Shown: one piece after another, positions 1-6,837 of the stretch | How positions within the stretch are numbered: position 1 is the stretch's first letter | Layout of the letters: every line of letters begins with the position of its first letter | Source: CAYZFD01 sp964477735 | Lineage (GTDB): Bacteria > Bacteroidota > Bacteroidia > Flavobacteriales > Flavobacteriaceae | Length of the DNA: 14,167 nt | Direction: 5' to 3' | NCBI GenBank assembly: GCA_964477735.1 | Contig: CAYZFD010000038.1 | Span: forward strand, 1-14,167 | Position numbers and translations under genes: made by a program | Notes under the pieces: model-generated | Database searches by the model: none | What the model was told of the DNA's origin: nothing | The model's input: only the letters and a program-made list of their open reading frames with translations

Positions 1-984
1 AACCATTTCGGCCATTTTGGTGCCCATCATTTTGAAATCTGTGGAAACAACTGTAGTTCCAAGCAGCTCTTTCAGTGGGGTGTCGTTAAAAGAAATGATA
101 CCGACATCCTTTCCAAGTACAATCTTTTTCTCTCTTAGTCGTTTCATCAAATCAACCAAATCAGATTCTTCAATGGAAACAAACAAATCTCCTTTCTTAA
201 TGATCATATTCTCAAAAAAACCATCTAACACTTCAAAAGCAATTTTGTGTTCAACACAAAACTTTTTAAAACCGGTTAAGATTTCATAAGGATAGGGATA
301 AACCGCCTTTTGAGGATAAAACAAAACCATTTTTTTGTAGGACCTTATTTTTTCTAAACCAGATTTTAAGGCTTCATAAAAATCAATCTCAAAATCTTGA
401 TACACTTTTCCAGACTGAAAAGACTGGCTACCAAGGGCATTGTCTAAGAAAAAAATTCTGTCTTCAGGCATGGTTTTCAGCACGTCGAAAACCGCATCTG
501 TCATGCTTAAATGCTCTCCCTTCTTACCTTTAAAATGGGGCATAAACACCAAATAGTCATAGTTTGATCTATGTTTTTCAATCAAACTCAAAAACAAAGC
601 TTCATCACAGTGATAAATAAGTAGTTCAACATGAGCTTTTGGACCTATTTTTTCTACAAAAGCATTGTAAATCCTAAGCTTATATGTGCTTAATTTATTG
701 ACCAAAAAGAGTACGTTAATTTTTGAAATAAGCTGGTTTTTGTTGATATAAAACCCCTTACCTCTAATTGAAACGATAACCTTCCGTTCCTTTAGAATGC
801 TATAGGCGCGCTCAACCGTGTCTCGAGAAAGATAAAATTCCTCACTAAATTTATTTATTGATAAAATTTTTTGATCAATTTTGAAATGCCCAGCCGAAAT
901 ATTATGAATCACTGAGTCCACAATTTGTTGGTATTTGGGTACCCGAGAACTGTCGTCTATCGAAATAAAATCTGAGAATTTCAT
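1..984 (-). CDS. GntR-family transcriptional regulator with sugar-sensor-like domain (C-terminus cut by window edge)
   Basis: This frame is open for 328 codons from an ATG at 984-982 to the left edge without a stop, so only the last few residues are probably missing. Residues about 14-80 form a GntR winged helix-turn-helix: the stretch begins RVPKYQQIVDSV, continues with SINKFSEEFYLSRDTVERAY (recognition helix region) and ends in the wing RGKGFYI. Residues from about 88 onward look like a LacI/periplasmic-binding-protein ligand domain. It starts with the strand INVLFLVN, and near the end has GIISFNDTPL and a GTTVVSTDF-like segment, both typical of LacI-type sensors. This architecture of about 330-345 aa is common in Bacteroidota sugar loci. 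The gene is divergent from the rhamnose operon across about 150 bp, so I infer that it senses rhamnose or a pathway intermediate and controls that operon. The effector and the sign of regulation cannot be read from the sequence. The family call is firm; the regulon is inferred. Confidence 0.85.
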   Translation of the reverse strand, partial: MKFSDFISIDDSSRVPKYQQIVDSVIHNISAGHFKIDQKILSINKFSEEFYLSRDTVERAYSILKERKVIVSIRGKGFYINKNQLISKINVLFLVNKLSTYKLRIYNAFVEKIGPKAHVELLIYHCDEALFLSLIEKHRSNYDYLVFMPHFKGKKGEHLSMTDAVFDVLKTMPEDRIFFLDNALGSQSFQSGKVYQDFEIDFYEALKSGLEKIRSYKKMVLFYPQKAVYPYPYEILTGFKKFCVEHKIAFEVLDGFFENMIIKKGDLFVSIEESDLVDLMKRLREKKIVLGKDVGIISFNDTPLKELLGTTVVSTDFKMMGTKMAEMV

Positions 985-1070
985 GACCAAAATACAGCTT
1001 TGAGATGCATAACTTAACTGTCAACAATTTAACTCCTCAAATCTATGTTTTTTTTTAGAACACCAAAACA

Positions 1071-1079
1071 GTACAGTAC
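1071..1079. promoter_or_regulatory. Candidate operator in the regulator/rhamnose-operon intergenic region
   Basis: GTACAGTAC consists of two GTAC half-sites around a central A. It sits inside a short tandem of CAGTA units (1069-1082, CAGTACAGTACAGG) and lies about 27 bp upstream of the candidate -7 box. GntR-family operators are usually short palindromes, often with GT and AC half-sites, so this is a reasonable candidate site for the divergent regulator. No second copy was found, and the assignment is inference from position and symmetry. Confidence 0.3.
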
Positions 1080-1106
1080 AGGATGGACATTCTGATCAAA
1101 TCATTG

Positions 1107-1114
1107 TATTTTTG
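1107..1114 (+). promoter_or_regulatory. Candidate Bacteroidota -7 promoter element for the rhamnose operon
   Basis: TATTTTTG fits the Bacteroidota sigma-ABfr -7 consensus TAnnTTTG and ends 18 nt before the chosen ATG at 1133, implying a very short leader. A convincing -33 TTG at 19-21 bp spacing is not visible, so expression may depend on an activator or the element may be elsewhere. Confidence 0.35.
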
Positions 1115-1132
1115 TTGCAATTAAATTTTATA

Positions 1133-3238
1133 ATGAGCAATTCTAAAACAAACTTCAAGCACGTAACTTATTTGTGGGACGATCAAAAAGCCAAATCCCT
1201 TGGCAACGACCAAGTAGCCCTATTTTTATACAGATCAAATATTTTAGGTGCTGATCTACGCATCACGAACTATGGAGGTGGAAACACCAGTTGTAAAACC
1301 ATCGAAAAAGACCCCTTAACCAATGAAGATGTTGAAGTCATGTGGGTTAAAGGATCGGGTGGTGACATCGGAACCCTCACCCGTTCAGGAATTGCTGGGC
1401 TTTATACCAGTAGATTGCGCAACCTCAAAAACGTTTACAAAGGACTTTCTGATGAAGATCGAATGGTTGGGCTTTTTAATCATTGCATCTATGATTTAGA
1501 CAGTAAAGCCCCTTCCATAGACACACCACTTCATGGTTTATTGCCTTTCAAACACATCGACCACCTACACCCCGACGCTCTAATCGCTGTTGCAGCAGCT
1601 AAAGACAGTGAAAAAATCACCAAAGAAATTTGGGGCGATACCATGGGTTGGGTGCCTTGGCAGAGACCAGGCTTCGATTTAGGACTTCAACTCGAAAAAT
1701 GCCTCAATGACAATCCAGGCATTCGGGGCATCGTTTTGGGGAGTCATGGATTGTTTACCTGGGGAGAAACTTCTTATGAATGCTATGTGAATAGCTTAGA
1801 AGTTATTGAAATGGCTTCAGAATACATCTCCAAAAAAATTGCTCAAAACGGCTCAGTATTTGGCGGTGAAAAAATTCAAAGCTTAGCAAAAGAAGAGCGC
1901 TATGAAAAAGCGGCTCAAATCATGCCCTTACTAAGGGGACTGTGCTCCTCTGAAGACAAAATGATTGGCCACTTCGATGATAGTGAAGCCGTGATGCAAT
2001 TCATCAACAGTCACGACTTAGATCGATTGGCCCCATTGGGAACTTCATGTCCGGATCACTTTTTGAGAACAAAGATTCAGCCTTTGGTTTTAAAACTCGA
2101 CAAAAATGAAGATGTAACAAATGGAACGGCGCTAATTGAAAAACTAACCCCTGCTTTTGAACAATATAGAGCAGAATATGCCGACTATTACAACAATTGC
2201 AAGCGCGACAACAGCCCCGCCATGCGCGACCCCAACCCTGTCATCATCATTTATCCTGGTGTGGGAATGTTTAGTTTTGCCAAAAACAAACAAACCACCC
2301 GTGTGGCTAGTGAATTTTATATCAATGCCATTAACGTCATGCGTGGTGCTGAAGCCATTTCAAGCTACACTTCATTGCCAAGACAAGAGGCCTTCGACAT
2401 TGAATATTGGTTGTTAGAAGAGGCCAAACTTCAACGAATGCCCAAAGAACAACCCCTATCTCGAAAGGTAGCATTGGTGACTGGCGCTGGAGGTGGAATT
2501 GGAAAAGCCATTGCAGACAAATTGGCTCAAGAAGGTGCCAATGTTGTGTTAACTGACATCAATGCAGACAGCCTAAAAACTGCACACGAAACCTACAAGA
2601 GAGATGTTTCAGATTATGCCCTTTGCGATGTAACCAACTACGAATCCATACAAAACGCTTTCAAAAAGGCTTGTGTAGCTTTTGGGGGTGTTGACATTAT
2701 CGTTCACAGCGCAGGTCTAGCCATCTCGAAACCCATTGAGGAAACCACCGAAAAAGATTGGGACATATTGCAAAACGTGTTGGTCAAAGGGCAGTTTGAA
2801 TTGGCCAAAGCTGGCGTTGAGGTTATGCGAAAACAAAACTTAGGTGGAGATTTTATCAGCATTGCCAGTAAAAACGGATTGGTTTCTGGACCCAATAATG
2901 TGGGCTATGGCACCGCCAAAGCCGCCCAACAGCACATGTCTAGACTGCTCGCAGCCGAATTGGCCAAAGACAAAATTCGCGTGAATGTCGTAAATCCCGA
3001 TGGTGTTATCGTAGGAAGTAAAATTTGGGAAGGCGCTTGGGCAGAAGGACGTGCCAAAGCCTACGGAATTTCCGTTGAAGAACTTCCTGCCCACTATGCA
3101 AAGCGAAATTTATTAAACGAAATCATTTACCCAGAAGACATCGCCAATGGCGTTTTTTCGTTAGTAGGTATTTTAGACAAAAGCACCGGAAACACCATCA
3201 ATGTAGATGGAGGAATGCCCAACGCTTTTGTTAGATAA
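1133..3238 (+). CDS. rhaEW: Bifunctional L-rhamnulose-1-phosphate aldolase / L-lactaldehyde dehydrogenase
   Basis: A 701-aa two-domain fusion. The N-terminal part (about 1-430) is a class II aldolase/adducin-like domain. It has NYGGGNTS at residues 46-53, putative metal-binding histidines H144 and H146 in HLHPDAL, and H205 in GSHGLF. It would cleave L-rhamnulose-1-phosphate to DHAP and L-lactaldehyde. The C-terminal part (about 440-701) is a short-chain dehydrogenase: a Rossmann motif TGAGGGIG at 450-457, a catalytic Ser579, and Tyr592/Lys596 in YGTAK, with an NVDGG end typical of SDRs. It would oxidise lactaldehyde to L-lactate with NAD(P). This fusion is a known rhamnose enzyme in several phyla. 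An in-frame TTG at 1112 would add seven residues but overlaps the candidate promoter box, so the ATG at 1133 is preferred. It is the first gene of the operon, 90 bp upstream of rhaI. The domain calls are confident. Confidence 0.93.
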   Translation: MSNSKTNFKHVTYLWDDQKAKSLGNDQVALFLYRSNILGADLRITNYGGGNTSCKTIEKDPLTNEDVEVMWVKGSGGDIGTLTRSGIAGLYTSRLRNLKNVYKGLSDEDRMVGLFNHCIYDLDSKAPSIDTPLHGLLPFKHIDHLHPDALIAVAAAKDSEKITKEIWGDTMGWVPWQRPGFDLGLQLEKCLNDNPGIRGIVLGSHGLFTWGETSYECYVNSLEVIEMASEYISKKIAQNGSVFGGEKIQSLAKEERYEKAAQIMPLLRGLCSSEDKMIGHFDDSEAVMQFINSHDLDRLAPLGTSCPDHFLRTKIQPLVLKLDKNEDVTNGTALIEKLTPAFEQYRAEYADYYNNCKRDNSPAMRDPNPVIIIYPGVGMFSFAKNKQTTRVASEFYINAINVMRGAEAISSYTSLPRQEAFDIEYWLLEEAKLQRMPKEQPLSRKVALVTGAGGGIGKAIADKLAQEGANVVLTDINADSLKTAHETYKRDVSDYALCDVTNYESIQNAFKKACVAFGGVDIIVHSAGLAISKPIEETTEKDWDILQNVLVKGQFELAKAGVEVMRKQNLGGDFISIASKNGLVSGPNNVGYGTAKAAQQHMSRLLAAELAKDKIRVNVVNPDGVIVGSKIWEGAWAEGRAKAYGISVEELPAHYAKRNLLNEIIYPEDIANGVFSLVGILDKSTGNTINVDGGMPNAFVR

Positions 3239-3288
3239 TAAATGCATGCTATTGATATCTACAAAAAAAGTGACATATTAGATTGAAG

Positions 3289-3311
3289 TTTCGCAAATTC
3301 AACTGGCGAAA
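3289..3311 (+). repeat. Short inverted repeat upstream of rhaI
   Basis: TTTCGC (3289-3294) and GCGAAA (3306-3311) are perfect 6-bp arms separated by 11 nt. They lie in the 90-bp rhaEW-rhaI spacer and end 17 bp before the rhaI ATG. There is no T-tract directly after the arms that would make it a standard terminator, although a TTTTTT run occurs just before the ATG. It could be an mRNA stem-loop affecting processing or translation, a protein-binding site, or chance. The rest of the spacer shows nothing recognisable. Confidence 0.3.
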
Positions 3312-3328
3312 TGAACTAAAAGTTTTTT

Positions 3329-4609
3329 ATGAGAATTGATCAAAACCATATTTCAGACGTAAACCAAGCCCTGATTAAAGCCCATCAAGAAGATTTTAAT
3401 TATATCGCCAACCGCCTAAGCAAGTCGGGGGTTGATGTAGAAACACTGCTTAAAAAACTCGCCGACTTTCAAGTGGCTATCCCAAGCTGGGCGCTGGGTG
3501 CAGGTGGCACGAGGTTTGGACGTTTTTCTTTTCATGGTGAACCCTCTAATTTAGAGCAAAAACTCGAGGACATTGGACTCATCCATCAATTGACCCAAAC
3601 AGCAGGAGCAGTTTCCCTTCACATTCCATGGGACATCCCTCAAGACTATCGAGCCGTTAAAGAAATCGCAGCAAGTCTCAACATTGGCTTTGATGCAGTG
3701 AATTCAAATACATTTCAAGATCAACCCAATGCCGCACAAAGCTACAAATATGGTTCGTTGAGCAACAACAGTGAGGCGGTTCGGCAACAGGCCATTGAAC
3801 ACAATATCGATGTTGTTAAAATCGGTGATAAACTTGGATCAAAAAGCTTAACTGTTTGGCTGGCCGATGGCTCTTGCTTTCCAGGACAAAACAACTTTCA
3901 ACAAGCCCTTCAAAACACAGAAAATAGTCTAAAAGCCATTTACAAAGCGTTGCCCAAAGACTGGAGCATGCTCATCGAATACAAACCCTATGAGCCCAAC
4001 TTTTACAGCACTGTTATTCAAGATTGGGGCACCTCGTTTATGTTAGCACAAGCCTGTGGCGAAAAGGCCTATACGCTTGTCGATTTAGGGCACCATTTGC
4101 CCAACACCAATATTGAGCAAATAGTATCCACTTTGATGCTCAAAGGAAAATTGGGTGGTTTCCACTTCAATGACAGCAAATATGGCGATGACGATTTAAC
4201 AGTTGGAAGCATTAAACCCTATGCCTTGTTTTTAATCTTCAATGAGCTTGTCTATGGAATGCTAAACAACCCCAATAATCCCGATTTGGCCTGGATGATT
4301 GACGCCAGCCACAATGTGAAAGATCCATTAGAAGATCTCATCCAATCTCTTGAAGCCATTCAAGAAGCCTATGCCAAGGCACTATTGGTGGATCAAAAGG
4401 CATTGAAAGCAGCCCAACTTAATCACGACGTAGTGAAGTGCCAAGAAATTTTGCAAGCAGCCTACAGAACCGATGTGAGAGCACTATTAGCACAAGCCCG
4501 AATCTTGGCAAACGGTGCACTTCAGCCCATCGAAGCCTATCGCCAATTGAAGGTAAGAAGTCAACTCATAAAAGAGCGCGGAAAAAACACAGTAGCCACC
4601 GGTTTATGA
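3329..4609 (+). CDS. rhaI: L-rhamnose isomerase, Pseudomonas-type (RhaI)
   Basis: A 426-aa xylose-isomerase-like TIM-barrel protein that converts L-rhamnose to L-rhamnulose in the cytoplasm. The N-terminal portion (VAIPSWALGAGGTRFGRF, SFHGEPSN) is characteristic of the Pseudomonas stutzeri-type L-rhamnose isomerase, not the E. coli RhaA type. The metal ligands recalled for the P. stutzeri enzyme (Glu219, Asp254, His257, His281, Asp289, Asp291, Asp327) all appear here with a constant offset of two. They are E217 in MLIEYKP, D252 and H255 in VDLGHH, H279 in GGFHFND, D287 and D289 in YGDDD, and D325 in MIDASHN. The active site is therefore complete. The stop overlaps the rhaB start by four bases (ATGA), implying translational coupling. 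Related family members also isomerise other sugars, but the operon supports rhamnose as the substrate. Confidence 0.95.
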   Translation: MRIDQNHISDVNQALIKAHQEDFNYIANRLSKSGVDVETLLKKLADFQVAIPSWALGAGGTRFGRFSFHGEPSNLEQKLEDIGLIHQLTQTAGAVSLHIPWDIPQDYRAVKEIAASLNIGFDAVNSNTFQDQPNAAQSYKYGSLSNNSEAVRQQAIEHNIDVVKIGDKLGSKSLTVWLADGSCFPGQNNFQQALQNTENSLKAIYKALPKDWSMLIEYKPYEPNFYSTVIQDWGTSFMLAQACGEKAYTLVDLGHHLPNTNIEQIVSTLMLKGKLGGFHFNDSKYGDDDLTVGSIKPYALFLIFNELVYGMLNNPNNPDLAWMIDASHNVKDPLEDLIQSLEAIQEAYAKALLVDQKALKAAQLNHDVVKCQEILQAAYRTDVRALLAQARILANGALQPIEAYRQLKVRSQLIKERGKNTVATGL

Positions 4610-5967
4610 TAGACGTTACAGCCGTTTTTGATATTGGAAAAACCAACAAAAAGTTTTTTCTGTTTGATAAAAACCTAAAAGAGGTTCATAAGGTTTATCA
4701 GCGCTTTGATGAAATTCAGGACGAGGACGGATACCCAACAGAAAATTTGCAAGCTTTACAAAATTGGCTAAAAGATCAGTTTAAAGAAATTTTATCGGCC
4801 TCTACATTCAATGTGAAGGCCATTAATTTTTCCGCCTATGGTGCCAGTCTTGTGCACATAGATCAAAACGGTGAATTGCTCACGCCACTCTATAATTACA
4901 CAAAAAAAATTGAGCAAACAATCATTGATGAATTCCTCAACAAATATGGCCCTAAGGAAGCCTTTTTGAAATCAACAGGTTGCTTCGATTTGAGCCTACT
5001 CAATTCAGGACTTCAACTCTACTGGTTAAAATACACCAAACCAGAGGTATTCTCCAAAATCAAATATTCCCTGCATTTACCTCAATACCTCAGCTATATT
5101 TTCACTGGCATTCCACTAAGCGAATACACAAGCATTGGATGCCACACGGGACTTTGGGACTTCGATAAAAAAGACTACCATGAATGGGTCTATAAAGAAG
5201 AAATTCATAAAATTTTAGCCCCTATCGTTTCATCTGAAACGAGCATCAACATGAATTTTAATGGGAAGCGCATGCAAATCGGGGTGGGCATTCACGACAG
5301 CTCTTCTGCTTTGCTACCTTATGTTAGAAGCTTAAAGAAGAAGTTTGTGTTACTTTCAACTGGCACTTGGAGCATCACCCTAAACCCCTTTTCAGAAAAT
5401 GAAGGGATAACAGATGCCAATAGCATCAACTACATGCGCATCAACGGGAAACCTGTGAAAGCCTCACGCTTGTTTCTGGGAAATGAATACAAGATCCAGG
5501 TTAAGAAATTAGATCAGCATTACGGCGTCTCTGAAGACTACCATAGAGAAGTGAGGTTTGATGAAGAAATTTTCAATAAAATCTCTTCAAATTTTCATTT
5601 TCATTTTAAATGGGAATCCATAGAAAGTCCTGAAATGCCTTCGGAGACACAGCTCTCTTATCCCACTTTCGAAGAAGGTTTTCATCAGCTCATGATGGAA
5701 CTGGTGTTGCTACAAAAAGAAAGTATTGAAAGGGCGATTGGGCATCAGAAAATCAAGCGGATCTATGTTGATGGCGGATTTAGCAACAATGAAGTCTTCA
5801 TTCAACTATTATCACACTATTTTCGAAACATGAAACTTCGCACCACCGACGCCTCTTTGGGCTCGGCGCTGGGTGCAGCCATCATTGTATCAGACAGAAA
5901 ACTAAATTCAAAGTTTCTCAAAGAAAATTATGCCCTCAAAAAACACGTCCCACTCATTATAAAATAA
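4606..5967 (+). CDS. rhaB: Rhamnulokinase (FGGY-family carbohydrate kinase)
   Basis: A 453-aa kinase that would phosphorylate L-rhamnulose with ATP to give the aldolase substrate. FGGY hallmarks are in order. The N-terminal phosphate loop is FDIGKTNKK (D9, G11, T13), followed by GCHTGLWDF in the sugar-binding half. The likely catalytic base is D231 in GIHDSSSAL. The second phosphate motif LSTGTW is at 250-255, the adenosine motif VDGGFSNN at 388-395, and a C-terminal GSALGAAIIV follows. The reading frame stays open upstream to 4438 inside rhaI, but the ATG at 4606 gives the standard N-terminus (MIDVTAVFDIG) and the ATGA overlap with rhaI, so it is the start. Length is normal for the family. 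Other FGGY sugar kinases look similar, and the rhamnulose assignment rests on the neighbours. Confidence 0.92.
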   Translation: MIDVTAVFDIGKTNKKFFLFDKNLKEVHKVYQRFDEIQDEDGYPTENLQALQNWLKDQFKEILSASTFNVKAINFSAYGASLVHIDQNGELLTPLYNYTKKIEQTIIDEFLNKYGPKEAFLKSTGCFDLSLLNSGLQLYWLKYTKPEVFSKIKYSLHLPQYLSYIFTGIPLSEYTSIGCHTGLWDFDKKDYHEWVYKEEIHKILAPIVSSETSINMNFNGKRMQIGVGIHDSSSALLPYVRSLKKKFVLLSTGTWSITLNPFSENEGITDANSINYMRINGKPVKASRLFLGNEYKIQVKKLDQHYGVSEDYHREVRFDEEIFNKISSNFHFHFKWESIESPEMPSETQLSYPTFEEGFHQLMMELVLLQKESIERAIGHQKIKRIYVDGGFSNNEVFIQLLSHYFRNMKLRTTDASLGSALGAAIIVSDRKLNSKFLKENYALKKHVPLIIK

Positions 5968-5971
5968 CACT

Positions 5972-6823
5972 ATGTCTAAAGGTTTTAACTCAAAATATCC
6001 GTCAGTAGATGATTTGCGAAAAAGAGCAAGGAAAAAAATACCAAAATTTGCTTTTGAATATTTAGACGGCGGNNNNNNNNNNNNNNNNNNNNNNNNNNNN
6101 NNNNNNNNNNNNNNNNNNNNNNNNNNNNNNNNNNNNNNNNNNNNNNNNNNNNNNNNNNNNNNNNNNNNNNNNTTTGGATTCAGACCTAGAGACATTCGCA
6201 ATGGTTTGGCTATGCCCCCAAAAATGTCACTAAAAAATATCGTTCAAATTCTAGGCAAACCTCACTGGGCTATGCAAACCTTGGTTCACGGCCAGCCCAA
6301 TTTCGAAACACTAAAACCCTATATGCCCAAAAACTTAGATCTTAAACAATTGGGGAAATTCATGGATCAAACCTTTTCGGGGAGGCTAAATGCCGAAAAA
6401 ATCAAACCCATTCGAGACCTATGGAAGGGGAAATTGGTGCTTAAGGGCGTCGCTTCTGAATTTGATACAGAGCAAGCCATAAAGTTGGGGCTAGACGGCA
6501 TCATTGTCTCTAACCATGGCGGACGACAACTCGACGCGGGGCAATCAAGCATTAAACCACTGGCAGGCATTAGCGAAAAATATGGCCATCAAATCGAAGT
6601 CATGATGGACAGTGGCATAAGATCAGGTGTCGATGTAGCCAGAACTTTGGCCAGCGGTGCCAGCTTTAGTTTTTTGGGTCGCTCATTCATGTATGGCGTT
6701 GCAGCCTTAGGAAAAAATGGCGGAGATCATACCATGGCCCTCATCAAAAGAGAACTACAACAAATTATGGAGCAACTATGTTGCGAAAAAACAACAGACA
6801 TAAAAAACCACCTAGTTCAATAA
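5972..6823 (+). CDS. lldD: FMN-dependent alpha-hydroxy acid dehydrogenase, probable L-lactate dehydrogenase (internal gap)
   Basis: This would oxidise L-lactate, made by the RhaEW dehydrogenase domain, to pyruvate and pass electrons to the respiratory chain or oxygen. The N-terminus (about residues 1-34) ends in FAFEYLDGG, the start of the flavin-binding barrel in this family. The part after the gap carries FRPRDIRNG, VLKGV, the catalytic-histidine motif SNHGGRQLD, and the FMN phosphate-binding segment MMDSGIRSG with FLGRSFMYG. LldD-type proteins are about 380-400 aa. Here only about 250 residues are readable, so roughly 140 residues between YLDGG and FRPRD (barrel strands 1-4) are missing in the 100-N gap at 6073-6172, whose nominal length is therefore too short. 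The frame happens to continue across the Ns. The gene starts 4 bp after rhaB and ends 14 bp before the permease. Glycolate oxidase-like specificity cannot be excluded. Confidence 0.88.
   Translation: MSKGFNSKYPSVDDLRKRARKKIPKFAFEYLDGXXXXXXXXXXXXXXXXXXXXXXXXXXXXXXXXXXFGFRPRDIRNGLAMPPKMSLKNIVQILGKPHWAMQTLVHGQPNFETLKPYMPKNLDLKQLGKFMDQTFSGRLNAEKIKPIRDLWKGKLVLKGVASEFDTEQAIKLGLDGIIVSNHGGRQLDAGQSSIKPLAGISEKYGHQIEVMMDSGIRSGVDVARTLASGASFSFLGRSFMYGVAALGKNGGDHTMALIKRELQQIMEQLCCEKTTDIKNHLVQ
6073..6172. other. Assembly gap (100 Ns) with real sequence missing
   Basis: Exactly 100 Ns inside the lactate dehydrogenase-like gene. Unlike the other two gaps, the flanks share no duplicated end sequence. Comparison with the family layout suggests about 400 bp are absent, so 100 is a placeholder. 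Confidence 0.95.
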
Positions 6824-6837
6824 ACTAAATAAATATT

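Noticed and set aside
17..289. Plus-strand open frame of 90 codons
   Set aside because: It is antisense to the regulator gene, whose 328-codon minus-strand frame has clear GntR and sensor-domain sequence. The plus-strand translation resembles nothing recognisable.
1112..1132. TTG start extending RhaEW by seven residues
   Set aside because: It overlaps the TAnnTTTG box and is followed by an ATG at 1133 that gives a normal N-terminus.
2157..3094. Small frames on both strands inside rhaEW
   Set aside because: They are shadows of a long coding frame with conserved aldolase and SDR motifs.
4438..4605. Upstream extension of the rhamnulokinase frame inside rhaI
   Set aside because: The added residues are an out-of-frame shadow of rhaI. 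The kinase N-terminal motif begins right after the ATG at 4606, which forms an ATGA overlap.
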